A stretch of DNA of 64,000 nucleotides from Nesterenkonia sp. Act20. Its GTDB lineage: Bacteria; Actinomycetota; Actinomycetes; Actinomycetales; Micrococcaceae. Where the stretch lies: NCBI RefSeq assembly GCF_019173455.1, contig NZ_JADPQH010000001.1, forward strand, positions 1,580,391 through 1,644,390, written 5' to 3'. Positions 1 to 8,028 of the stretch are shown here, piece by piece. Position numbers and translations under genes: made by a program. Positions within the stretch are counted from its first letter, which is position 1. Every line of letters begins with the position of its first letter. Under the pieces are notes generated by a model, which was not told the origin of the DNA, did not search any database, and was given only the letters and a program-made list of their open reading frames with translations.

Positions 1-1
1 C

Positions 2-886
2 CAGATGACCGAGGGCGTCATGGTCCAGGACGGCAACATCGACACCGTGGGGGCCACCTTCACTCTGCTCGAGCAGCTGCCGCTGGCCTCCATCACGGCC
101 GTGGTGGCGATCCTGGTGATCGCGATCTTCTTCGTGACCTCCGGGGACTCCGGCTCGCTGGTCACCGATGTGCTCGCCTATGGCGGTCGCACCGACACGC
201 CGAAGCTCACGCGGGTCTTCTGGACCGTCTTCATCGCCATCACTGCGATCGTGCTGCTGGCCGCCGGGGGCGAAGCCGCAGACGCGGCGCTGCGCGTGCT
301 GCAGGTCACCTCGATCGCTGCGGCAGCCCCGCTCTCGATCGTGATGGTCCTCGCCGTGATCGCCCAGGTGCGGATGTTCAACTACGAGACCGCCACCATG
401 CCGCGCTACGTGCGGATCCGCCCAACGGCGAGCAAGGCAGCCCTGGTGGACACCGCGCGCAGTGCACCGGGCGGCGGAGATTCCGCCCCCGGCGTGCATC
501 GCAATCTGCGCTCGATCCTCAGCGGGCAGCGCACTGCGTTGAAGGGCTTCCTGGGCAACACCTCGGCGACCCTGGCCGGTCTGGACAAGCCCACCTCGAA
601 GGAGTCGGGCATCTCCACTCCGTTCGCCTCGGACGACATGGTCTTCGCCATCCAGGACGTGCCCTCGCATTCCACCACGGTCAACCCGGAGACGGGCACC
701 ATCGGCTGGGACGAGGACGCCGCGTTCAACGACCCGATCGCAGACGAGGTCTTCGAGACTCCCGAGTTCGCTGAATCGGCCAGCGGCCAGCAGTGGGAAT
801 CCGAACAGATCTATGACGAGGCGGTCAGCAACGGCGACGTCGAGCCGACTGACCCCAAGACGACCGGGGACAAGACTCAGCGCTGA
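2..886 (+). CDS. BCCT-family osmolyte transporter, C-terminal part (5' end outside window)
   Basis: This is the end of a betaine/carnitine/choline-type secondary transporter, a membrane protein importing compatible solutes. The motif FFVTSGDSGS followed by a long hydrophobic segment matches the last transmembrane helices of the family. After the final helix (about residue 120 of the visible part) comes a hydrophilic, acidic tail of roughly 160 residues, which is long for the family. In characterised BCCT carriers the C-terminal tail helps sense osmotic stress, so a regulatory role is possible but inferred. The frame is open to the left edge, so the true start lies outside. The gene ends just before a strong terminator hairpin. 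The substrate cannot be told from this part. Confidence 0.85.
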   Translation, partial: QMTEGVMVQDGNIDTVGATFTLLEQLPLASITAVVAILVIAIFFVTSGDSGSLVTDVLAYGGRTDTPKLTRVFWTVFIAITAIVLLAAGGEAADAALRVLQVTSIAAAAPLSIVMVLAVIAQVRMFNYETATMPRYVRIRPTASKAALVDTARSAPGGGDSAPGVHRNLRSILSGQRTALKGFLGNTSATLAGLDKPTSKESGISTPFASDDMVFAIQDVPSHSTTVNPETGTIGWDEDAAFNDPIADEVFETPEFAESASGQQWESEQIYDEAVSNGDVEPTDPKTTGDKTQR

Positions 887-909
887 CCCGTTGAGCGACT
901 CGGTCGCAT

Positions 910-958
910 AAAAGGAGCAGGGCCCCAGTTCTCATCGAACTGGGGCCCTGCTCCTTTT
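910..958. terminator. Bidirectional rho-independent terminator
   Basis: A perfect 21-base inverted repeat (910-930 and 938-958) surrounds a 7-base loop. The stem begins with AAAA and ends with TTTT, so it can work on both strands. It sits between the convergent transporter and aldo/keto reductase genes. Confidence 0.9.
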
Positions 959-1018
959 CGTGCTGCTTCAGGTCCGGCGCTGTTTCAGGCCATTGACCGA
1001 ACCGTCACCCTCCCCGAT

Positions 1019-1849
1019 TCAGGAGGGGTTGAACTCGCCCGGGTTCGGGCCCGTGCGACCGTCCCGCTCCAGGGAATCGATGGCTGAGAGCTCGTCCTCG
1101 CTGAGCTCGAAGCCGAAGACGTCGAAGTTCGACGCGATGCGCTCCGGAGTCACGGACTTGGGAAAGAGGATGCGTCCACGCTGCAGGTGCCAGCGGATGA
1201 CCACCTGGGCGGGCGAGACGTTGTGCGCCTCGGCTGCGGACTTGACCGGCTCATCCTCGAAGACCGCACCCTGAGCCAAGGGGCTCCAGGCCTGAGTCTT
1301 GATGCCGTGCTTTTCATTGGCCTCCTGGATCTCGCGCTGCTGCAGCGCCGGGTGGATCTCCACCTGGTTGATCGCAGGCACGATGGTGCCGGCCTCGAGG
1401 ACCCGGTCCAGGTGCTCCGGAAGGAAGTTGGAGACGCCGATGCTGCGCGTCAGTCCTTCCGACTGCAGCTCCTCCATGGTCTTCCAGGCGTCGAGGTACG
1501 CCTCGTCCTCGGGTGAAGGCCAGTGGATCAGGAACAGATCCACGTAGTCCAGACCCAGCTTCTGCAGCGAGGTCTCCAGGGCCTGTCGGGTCCGGCCCGC
1601 CTTGAAGTCGTTGACCCAGACCTTTGTCGTGATGAACAGCTCTTCACGGGGCACGCCGGATGCGGCGATTGCGCGGCCCACGCCTTCTTCATTGCCGTAG
1701 ACGGCAGCGTTGTCGATGTGCCGGTAGCCGACCTTCAGCGCTTCGGCGACGACCGTCTCGGCATCATCCGCGGGGACCTGCCAGACGCCGAAACCGAGCT
1801 GAGGGATCTCAGCGCCGTCGTTGAGTGTGATGGTGGGAACAGTAGCCAT
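1019..1849 (-). CDS. Aldo/keto reductase (2,5-diketo-D-gluconate reductase-like)
   Basis: A 276-residue NADPH-dependent carbonyl reductase of the AKR superfamily, expected in the cytoplasm. The TIM-barrel signatures are clear: an N-terminal beta-hairpin with LGFGVWQV, the catalytic Tyr in AAVYGNEEGVG, Lys in TTKVW and His in LIHWPSP, then GVSNF and QVEIHP, and the cofactor motif PKSV near the C-terminus. The start at MATVPT is chosen because an AGAAAGG ribosome site precedes it; the frame is open 43 codons further but without family similarity. It resembles DkgA/YvgN-type enzymes with broad aldehyde and keto-sugar substrates. The physiological substrate is unknown. Confidence 0.88.
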   Translation of the reverse strand: MATVPTITLNDGAEIPQLGFGVWQVPADDAETVVAEALKVGYRHIDNAAVYGNEEGVGRAIAASGVPREELFITTKVWVNDFKAGRTRQALETSLQKLGLDYVDLFLIHWPSPEDEAYLDAWKTMEELQSEGLTRSIGVSNFLPEHLDRVLEAGTIVPAINQVEIHPALQQREIQEANEKHGIKTQAWSPLAQGAVFEDEPVKSAAEAHNVSPAQVVIRWHLQRGRILFPKSVTPERIASNFDVFGFELSEDELSAIDSLERDGRTGPNPGEFNPS

Positions 1850-2073
1850 GGAAACCTTTCTAGTACTCCGTGCATGTTCGGGAGCATCCGTGCTCTCGTA
1901 AACTGCGAACCACCGAGTGGACAGGTTCATTCCATGTGATGAGTCGCAGACACTCCTGGATGCCCCTCCAAGCATCATACGAGCCTGTCCTCACTGGTCA
2001 GCAGTTGTCAGCGGGCTTAAGCTGAGATCAGCACCGGAGGAATCCGCCCCACGCCGATCGCAGAGGAAACACC

Positions 2074-2685
2074 ATGCCAGCAGAGGTCACCACATCACGA
2101 CGCCGCGCCACGGGGCGGACCCTGCTGATCGTCTCAGCCCTGGGCACCGCTGGATTTGCCGGCTGGTCCATGGCCCAGCTTCAGCAGTCCGGCCCCGAGA
2201 CGTTCCTCGCCGAAGCGTGGCACGCCTTCGGGCTGGTCGTCTTTGCGGGTCTCTTCGCGCTGGTCGCGTGGCGCCCGCGGGCCTACCCGGGACTGATGGA
2301 GCTGACCATCCTGCACAGTGCCGGCATGTTCGTGCTGGCGTTCAGCAATCAGGATGCCGCCGGCTCCACCGCAAACATGGTGCTGCATGGGCTGCTGACA
2401 TTGGCGCTGCTGATCGCCTACGTGATGCTCGGCTGCGTCAAGGCATGGGGCCGGCAGAGCGCGCCAGCGGCTCGGAAGGATTCGACCAAGGATCACAGTG
2501 CCGCGAAGGGGTCCGGGAAGAAGTCCGCAGCTGAGACCGAGCAGCGCAAGGGATTGGACCGAGATCCTGCTTCTCCGGCGCCTGCCTCGGCGCCGCGACA
2601 GGAATCTGCCCCGGCGCGGCAGCCCGCGGTTCAGCCCACCAAACCGATGCCGCAGAGCCTGCCCGAGGACCGCCCGCGCAGTTGA
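2074..2685 (+). CDS. Membrane protein of unknown function with four predicted helices
   Basis: A 203-residue protein. Four hydrophobic segments (about residues 15-35, 48-65, 72-90 and 105-122) are followed by a hydrophilic tail rich in Lys, Ala and Pro (about 130-203). An AGAGGAAA ribosome site precedes the ATG by a few bases. It is transcribed away from the aldo/keto reductase and converges on the LytTR regulator. I do not recognise the family; the first 120 residues look like a small integral membrane protein and the tail is low-complexity. Coding is supported by the ribosome site, the hydrophobic pattern and the lack of a better competing frame. Confidence 0.65.
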   Translation: MPAEVTTSRRRATGRTLLIVSALGTAGFAGWSMAQLQQSGPETFLAEAWHAFGLVVFAGLFALVAWRPRAYPGLMELTILHSAGMFVLAFSNQDAAGSTANMVLHGLLTLALLIAYVMLGCVKAWGRQSAPAARKDSTKDHSAAKGSGKKSAAETEQRKGLDRDPASPAPASAPRQESAPARQPAVQPTKPMPQSLPEDRPRS

Positions 2686-2718
2686 GCCGGCAGCTGGCCT
2701 GGTGGCCGCGAGAGCGGT

Positions 2719-3531
2719 TCACAGGCCCAGGCGTCTTCGCAGCTCCGGCGCATGCCGGCGGGAGACCTCTACCCTGCTGCGCTGGCGATCGTTGAGCACC
2801 AGCACCAGGGTTCCGCGGAAGTCCGGCACCAGTTCACGGACGTAGCGCAGATTCACCAGGTATGAGCGGTGAACACGGAAGAAGTGACCCTGCAGCCTTC
2901 GCTCGAGCTCATTGAGCGAGAAGGAGACCAGTACGCGGTCATCCGCCAGCTTCAGCGAGGCGTAGCCGCGTGCTGCGACGGCGTAGACGATCGCGTCGCC
3001 CTCCACCAACACGGTGCGCCCGTCTTTCTGGACCGGGATCCGCACGAGCTGATGCTGCGCCGCGCGCCCCAAGGGAGCAGTCTCGCCAGGGGCAGCAGCG
3101 GCGGGCGCAGACCGAGCAGACGACGCCGCTGAGGCCGGGCTCGCTGCGGGTTCCGCCCCCGCGAGCGCCCGTTCCACGGAACGCTGCAGTCGCTCCGCCG
3201 AAAAGGGTTTGACCAGGTAGTCCGCCGCCGCCAGATCGAAGGCCTCCACGGCATGATCTGGATAGGCTGTGGTGAAGATGACCTGGGGGCTGCGGACCCC
3301 CTCGGCACCCGCCGCCCCGCGCAGCCGCTCCGCGACCTGAAGACCGGTCAGCCCGGGCATCCGGATATCCAGAAAGACCAGGTCATAGGCCAGCGAGTTC
3401 AGCAGGAGGAGGGCCTCTTCACCATTGGTGGCCTCGCCGACCACCTGGACACCGCCGATCTCCTCCAGGAGAAAGCGCAGCTCTTCACGGGCCGGCGCCT
3501 CGTCGTCGACAATCAGGGCCCGGGGGTGCAT
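2719..3531 (-). CDS. LytTR-family response regulator
   Basis: A 270-residue DNA-binding response regulator. Residues 1-125 are a receiver domain: acidic DDE near the start, phosphoacceptor Asp55 in VFLDIRMPG, and the conserved Lys in VKPFSAERL. An Ala/Ser/Pro-rich linker (about 128-160) leads to a LytTR domain (about 165-270) with the typical FFRVHRSYLVNL core. LytTR proteins bind paired direct repeats upstream of their targets. It lies 42 bases downstream of the LytS-type kinase in the same operon as a sodium symporter, so it very likely answers to that kinase. By analogy with E. coli BtsSR and YpdAB, which sense pyruvate, a carboxylate signal is plausible but inferred. Confidence 0.92.
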   Translation of the reverse strand: MHPRALIVDDEAPAREELRFLLEEIGGVQVVGEATNGEEALLLLNSLAYDLVFLDIRMPGLTGLQVAERLRGAAGAEGVRSPQVIFTTAYPDHAVEAFDLAAADYLVKPFSAERLQRSVERALAGAEPAASPASAASSARSAPAAAAPGETAPLGRAAQHQLVRIPVQKDGRTVLVEGDAIVYAVAARGYASLKLADDRVLVSFSLNELERRLQGHFFRVHRSYLVNLRYVRELVPDFRGTLVLVLNDRQRSRVEVSRRHAPELRRRLGL

Positions 3532-3573
3532 CCGCCCAGTATAGAGCTGATGTTCAGCTCCCTGTGATGCGCA

Positions 3574-4899
3574 TCACCGGAGCGGAATGGTCAGTTCCAC
3601 CACGGTGCCACCGGAGCGCGGGGTGGAGATGGAGAGGTCGTAACGGTCCCCGAACAGCGAGTTGAGCCGTTCGGTGATGTTCTGCAGCCCTACACCGGCG
3701 TGGCTGGGGTCTTCTTGGATCGATTCCAGGCCCCGAAGCTCCTGGGCACTGTCGGCCATCTTGGCCAGCACCTCTGGGGCCATGCCGACGCCGTCGTCAC
3801 TGACCCTGATGCTGGTCGTGCGGGCCAGCGGGTCGACCCGGGCACGCAGATGCACCGTGCCCCCTTCCGGCTTGCCGGCGATCCCATGTTTGACCGCATT
3901 CTCCACCAGCGGCTGGATCATCAGCACCGGCACCCGTGTGGTGAGCACCTGCGGGTCGATGTCATAGCGGACCTTGAGCCGGTCTCCGAAACGCGCCTGC
4001 TCCAGCGAGACATAGGTGCGCACGAAGTAGTACTCCTGCGCGAACTCCGCGTAGTGGCCCTCCTGCCGCACCGCGTAGCGGAAGAACTCGGAGAGCCGCA
4101 GCAGCAGCTCACGCGCCTCGTCCGGACGGGTGCGCGCCTTCGAGGCGATGGTGTTGAGGATGTTGAAGAGGAAGTGCGGATTGATCTGGGCCCGCAGCGC
4201 GTTCAACCGCGCGTCCGTGGCGAGCTGCTTCTCCCGGTCCAGCTCCGCGAGCTCCAGGTGCAGTGACAGCATTGCGGCCATATCCTCCACGAGCCGGCGC
4301 GGCGGGATCTCGGTCTCGGCCTGGTAGACCCCCAGCGTTCCGATCACGCGACTGCCCACACGCAGCGGGACGATCACCGCTGAGGTCACCTCACAGTCGG
4401 TGGTGCGGCAGCCCACAGACGCGCGATCACGGACCACCTGGGTCTTGCCCCGGGCGATCGTGCGAGGTGCCGCAGAGGTCTGCATCTGCGCGCCTTCACG
4501 GTGGTGGTCCGCCCCGGGGCCGACATAGGCGAGGATCTGCTCTCGGTCCGTGATCGAGACCGCGTCACCGGAGAGCATCGGGCGCAGCAGCTCGCAGGTG
4601 CGCCGTGCGGCCTCCGGAGTGAGGCCTGCACGCAGCGGCATGGAACGTCCTGCGGCGGCGAGATCTCGCACCCCCCGGCTGACCTCCACCTCACGCGGGG
4701 AGACCGGGCGCTGTCGACGCCGCCCGGTGGCTCCGCGCAGGGCGGAGGGATATCCCAGCACCGCTCCAATGGTCAGGAACAGCCCGAGCCCCAGGGTGGG
4801 GACCATGGGCAGCGCCGGATCGGCCAGGACCTGGGTGCCCACGTAGACCAGCACCCAGATCAGCGTCACAGCCGCAGCCAGTATCGCGCTACCGCGCAT
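3574..4899 (-). CDS. LytS-type sensor histidine kinase
   Basis: A 441-residue membrane-bound kinase. Two hydrophobic segments lie at the N-terminus (about 5-25 and 33-52), followed by a GAF-like sensory region (about 90-215) and a His_kinase domain whose signature QINPHFLFNILN carries the phosphoaccepting His. The ATPase part shows LVENAVKHGI (N box), DDGVGM (G1) and GVGLQNITERL (G2). The ATG overlaps the end of the symporter gene by 11 bases and has a GAGGGGGAG ribosome site, so it is translated from the symporter mRNA. Only two helices are present instead of the 5TM-LytS sensor, so the signal may come from the GAF region or from the adjacent transporter. Confidence 0.92.
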   Translation of the reverse strand: MRGSAILAAAVTLIWVLVYVGTQVLADPALPMVPTLGLGLFLTIGAVLGYPSALRGATGRRRQRPVSPREVEVSRGVRDLAAAGRSMPLRAGLTPEAARRTCELLRPMLSGDAVSITDREQILAYVGPGADHHREGAQMQTSAAPRTIARGKTQVVRDRASVGCRTTDCEVTSAVIVPLRVGSRVIGTLGVYQAETEIPPRRLVEDMAAMLSLHLELAELDREKQLATDARLNALRAQINPHFLFNILNTIASKARTRPDEARELLLRLSEFFRYAVRQEGHYAEFAQEYYFVRTYVSLEQARFGDRLKVRYDIDPQVLTTRVPVLMIQPLVENAVKHGIAGKPEGGTVHLRARVDPLARTTSIRVSDDGVGMAPEVLAKMADSAQELRGLESIQEDPSHAGVGLQNITERLNSLFGDRYDLSISTPRSGGTVVELTIPLR

Positions 4900-6574
4900 C
4901 CACTCCCCCTCGCGTCAGTCGGGCCATGCGTTCCGCCCGGCGATCCGCGGCGGTCCCATGCATCTGCACCCAGTGTGCCTGCACGCCGGCCGGCGCGCTG
5001 GTGCGCAGCGAGACCAGCACCACGACCGCCACGGTGATCGGGGCCACCACCAGGGTGGGCGCGGCGAGCAGCTCGCGCAGCCAGGTGACCTCGATCAGGC
5101 CCGCAGTGAGGAACATGCTCACCGAAAGTCCCGCGCCGGTGAGCAGACCAGCCAGAGCCCCGGCCGCCGTCGTCCTGTGCCACCAGATGGCCAGCACGAG
5201 CACCGGCGTCAGAGCCGACCCCGCCACGGCGAAGGCCCAGGTCACCATGGTGGCGACCAGCGAGGGCATGGCCGGGGCGAAGGCCTCGGGCCGCAGCGCG
5301 ATGGCCAGGCCTGCCGCGAGGGCGGCTCCGAGCAGAGTGGTGATCCGCCCTGCCCAGACAGCCTGACGCTGAGTGGCCTTGGGATTGATGTGGCGCTCAT
5401 AGACGTCGTGCCCCCAAGTCGCTGCCGAGGCGAGCAGCAGCCCGGCGACGGTGGACATGGCGGCGATCAGCGCGGCGGCGGCGATCAGGCCCAGTCCAGA
5501 CTGCTCCCCGTAGATGCGCCCCAGCACCGGCAGCGCGTGTTCCGGAGTATGCAGCACGCCGTTGATGGTGAGCTCCTCCAGCCAGGGCCGACCGGCGACG
5601 GCATCGGGGATGATGTCCCGCGCGGCGGTGCCGAGCATGATCGCCATGGCATAGAAGGCGCCGATCAGCATCAGCACCCAGACCGTGGTGGTGCGGGCCG
5701 CCTTGCCCGTGGGCGAGGTGAAGTATCGGTTCATCACATGCGGCAGTCCTGCCGTGCCGAGTCCCAGGGTCACCACCAGCGCCACCTGCCCCAGCGGGCC
5801 GTAGCGCGCTCCAGGTTCGCCGAAGAGCGCGGGCTCTCCGGGATGCATCTGGTTCGTCTCCTCCGTCAGCACCCACTCCTGACCTGCAGGCCCATCCAGC
5901 GTGGGGTTGGCCAGCGGCGCCTGGCTGAGACTGTGCACCGCGTCGCCGTAGCGGAAACCGTCCGCGGTCACCACCACGGCCAGCCACACCAGCGCGGCGA
6001 AGAGCAGCAGAAATTGGACCGCCTGGTTCCAGGTGGTCCCGCGCATCCCGCCGAAGGCGACGACGACGGCGACCACAGCCGTGGAGAGCAGCACCCCGGT
6101 CGCATAGGGGGACAGTCCGAGCAGTCCCTGTCCGACGAGCAGCTCCCAGGTGATCCCCCCGCCCACGGACTGCGGGACGAGGTAACAGAGGATGACCAGC
6201 TGGACCACCCCCACCGAGGCCAGCCGGACCGGGGCCGACTCCATTCGACGCCCGAGGAAGTCAGCCAGCGAGAATTCTCCGAACCGGCGCAGCGGTGCGG
6301 CGATCAGCAGCAGCACTGGCACGAAGCCTGCCGCGAAGCCCACTGCGTACCAGGCACCGTCCAGACCCGAGACATAGACGGCTGCGGCAACCCCGAGGAA
6401 AGAGGCGGCCGAGAGATAGTCCCCGCAGATGGCCCAGGAGTTGGTCATCACCCCCACGCGCTGGCCGGCGAGGTAGAAGTCCACAGTGGACGGACCGCGG
6501 GGGCGGCTGAGGAAAGACACCCCGAGTACGATCACCAGGACAGCTGCCAGGGTGACCACCGCCGTGGAGGTCAC
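4889..6574 (-). CDS. Sodium:solute symporter, acetate/monocarboxylate (ActP/MctC) type
   Basis: A 561-residue SSS-family permease with about 13 transmembrane helices. The first helices contain the family signature (VDFYLAGQRVG, then GDYLSAASFLG), and GTAGLPHVMNRYFT is the motif of the ActP/MctC branch that imports acetate, propionate or pyruvate with sodium or protons. The GTG start is set by a four-base GTGA overlap with the upstream small membrane gene and by a strong GAGGAGG ribosome site; the frame upstream of it is only a shadow of that gene. The operon continues into LytS/LytTR genes, suggesting that the transporter is regulated by, or senses with, this pair. Exact substrate is not determined. 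Confidence 0.9.
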   Translation of the reverse strand: MTSTAVVTLAAVLVIVLGVSFLSRPRGPSTVDFYLAGQRVGVMTNSWAICGDYLSAASFLGVAAAVYVSGLDGAWYAVGFAAGFVPVLLLIAAPLRRFGEFSLADFLGRRMESAPVRLASVGVVQLVILCYLVPQSVGGGITWELLVGQGLLGLSPYATGVLLSTAVVAVVVAFGGMRGTTWNQAVQFLLLFAALVWLAVVVTADGFRYGDAVHSLSQAPLANPTLDGPAGQEWVLTEETNQMHPGEPALFGEPGARYGPLGQVALVVTLGLGTAGLPHVMNRYFTSPTGKAARTTTVWVLMLIGAFYAMAIMLGTAARDIIPDAVAGRPWLEELTINGVLHTPEHALPVLGRIYGEQSGLGLIAAAALIAAMSTVAGLLLASAATWGHDVYERHINPKATQRQAVWAGRITTLLGAALAAGLAIALRPEAFAPAMPSLVATMVTWAFAVAGSALTPVLVLAIWWHRTTAAGALAGLLTGAGLSVSMFLTAGLIEVTWLRELLAAPTLVVAPITVAVVVLVSLRTSAPAGVQAHWVQMHGTAADRRAERMARLTRGGVDAR

Positions 6575-6924
6575 CGGGACACCTCCTCGGCTGAGATCTC
6601 GGGGTCGTCCAGCTCCTGCTGCCCTCCGAGCATGCGCGCTTCGACGGAGGCGCTGAGCCTGGCGGCGGCTATGCCGACGACCGCAAAGATCAGGTAGAGC
6701 CCACCGGCCGCAGCCACGAAGCCGGGACTGAGTCCGCCGAGCACACGCGCTCCGGTCCACCACTGCAGGGTCAGGGTCAGCAGCGGAAACGCGGCGACGA
6801 GGATGAGGAACAGGAAGAAGTAGGCCAGCGCAATGGCACGCTGGGCACGGAAGGCGGCGTCGACCTCGGCGGGAGTGTCGCGCACCTCTCGGTCAGAGGA
6901 CGCGCCGACCTCGGGAAGCGTCAC
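6571..6924 (-). CDS. Small membrane partner of the symporter (DUF485-like)
   Basis: A 117-residue protein with two transmembrane helices (about residues 32-55 and 70-92) between hydrophilic ends. In many bacteria a two-helix protein (DUF485 or a lineage-specific analogue) is encoded directly before an ActP-type symporter and is thought to be its accessory subunit. Here the stop overlaps the symporter GTG by four bases, which points to strict translational coupling. It starts with GTG 17 bases after the preceding gene. Assignment to the DUF485 group is by size, topology and neighbour; sequence match to the DUF485 consensus is only moderate. Confidence 0.72.
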   Translation of the reverse strand: MTLPEVGASSDREVRDTPAEVDAAFRAQRAIALAYFFLFLILVAAFPLLTLTLQWWTGARVLGGLSPGFVAAAGGLYLIFAVVGIAAARLSASVEARMLGGQQELDDPEISAEEVSR

Positions 6925-6941
6925 CTAGTTCTCGCTTCGGT

Positions 6942-7424
6942 TCAGGCGGGCATCCACGTGCGGTACATGTTCCATGCGGACTTGATCAGCACGACGGCTC
7001 CGCCACCCGCGAGCACGAGTCCCATGCCGGGCAGCAGCCCGCCCCAGGCGTCGGCCTGGGCCGAGAATGCCACGATGTTCCAGGCCTGGAGCAGCACGAT
7101 GGCCGCGACGAGCAGGCCAGGGATGACCGCGTGGGCTATGGCGAGCCGGCGCCGGGGGACGAACGCTCCGGCGAAGGCGAGGAAGCCCACTGCGAGCGTG
7201 ATCACACCAGGACCGTCCGTGCCCCGCAGAGCATAGGTCTCACCGGTGACCTGCTCCATGAAGGGCAGATAGACCCAGGGCAGGAACGCCGAGACGATCA
7301 GCATCAACCCGCCCAGGATCATGGCACGGCTGCCGGGATGGAACACTCCCCAGCCGGTGGCGCGTCCAGCCTTGAGGCGGGCAGAGATGCCGCCGTAGAT
7401 GCCCTTGTCAGCAGTCGTGGTCAT
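6942..7424 (-). CDS. Membrane protein of unknown function, first gene of the symporter-LytTR operon
   Basis: A 160-residue protein with four hydrophobic segments (about residues 33-52, 72-90, 97-117 and 125-147). No family is recognised. It is the promoter-proximal gene of an operon continuing into the DUF485-like protein, the ActP-type symporter, LytS and LytTR, with only 17 bases to the next gene. The ATG lies six bases after the -10 hexamer TAGGAT (7431-7436 on the minus strand) and has no ribosome site, so the transcript is probably leaderless. Its constant position suggests a part in transport or sensing, but this is inference. Confidence 0.7.
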   Translation of the reverse strand: MTTTADKGIYGGISARLKAGRATGWGVFHPGSRAMILGGLMLIVSAFLPWVYLPFMEQVTGETYALRGTDGPGVITLAVGFLAFAGAFVPRRRLAIAHAVIPGLLVAAIVLLQAWNIVAFSAQADAWGGLLPGMGLVLAGGGAVVLIKSAWNMYRTWMPA

Positions 7425-7609
7425 GCGGTCATCCTAGATGTGATCGAGGACACAGCAGCAATCCTCCACCGAAAATCCAGCCAGCGGCCGATATGCGGCG
7501 CTGAGCGGCGGCTTTCAGCTGCCGAGCGGCTCCCCGGAGCTGATTCTCCGCTCGTCGACGAATATCTGCCGTTGGCAAACACAGATGCACCACTGAGGGA
7601 CATTGCCCT

Positions 7610-7625
7610 TGTGATCTGTTTCACA
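7610..7625. promoter_or_regulatory. CRP/GlxR-type operator
   Basis: The 16 bases match TGTGA-N6-TCACA exactly, the consensus of CRP-family regulators and of actinobacterial GlxR. It lies 77 bases before the start of the DUF4212-symporter operon and about 185 bases from the divergent operon. A possible -10 (TAGACA, 7638-7643) lies 12 bases downstream, which would put the site over the -35 region. Confidence 0.7.
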
Positions 7626-7701
7626 TTTTGAGTGGCTTAGACATGGCCCCGCGCATCCCGTGCGGGTGAATCGCCTCGCACAGACAAGAAGGGAGACTCC
7701 C

Positions 7702-8028
7702 ATGTCCGATGTGGCACATGAGGGAAACTCCGGCGTACCGCCCGAAGCGGAGGACATCAGCTGGCGGCAGCGCTACTGGAAGAAGAACCTGCGGCTGATG
7801 CTCGTGCTTCTGGCGGTATGGTTCACCGTCTCCTTCGGCTTCGGCATCCTGCTGATCGAGCCGCTGAACAACATCGTCATCCTCGGCTTCCCGCTGGGCC
7901 TGTGGTTCGCGCAGCAGGGGTCCGTCTACACGTTCCTGATCCTGATCCTCGTCTACGCGCTGTGGATGGACAAGATCGACGACGAGTTCGGTGTAGCCGA
8001 GCGCAATGACGAAGGAGGCTACAAGTGA
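7702..8028 (+). CDS. DUF4212 small subunit of sodium:solute symporter
   Basis: A 108-residue protein with two transmembrane helices (about residues 30-50 and 65-85), preceded by the typical motif RQRYWKKNLRLM and containing PLGLWFAQQGS between and at the second helix. This is the small-subunit family found directly before the VC_2705-type symporters. The ATG at this position is chosen for the AAGGGAG ribosome site just upstream; 14 earlier in-frame codons lack one. The stop overlaps the GTG of the large subunit (GTGA), so the two are co-translated. The operon promoter region carries a CRP/GlxR-type palindrome. Confidence 0.93.
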   Translation: MSDVAHEGNSGVPPEAEDISWRQRYWKKNLRLMLVLLAVWFTVSFGFGILLIEPLNNIVILGFPLGLWFAQQGSVYTFLILILVYALWMDKIDDEFGVAERNDEGGYK

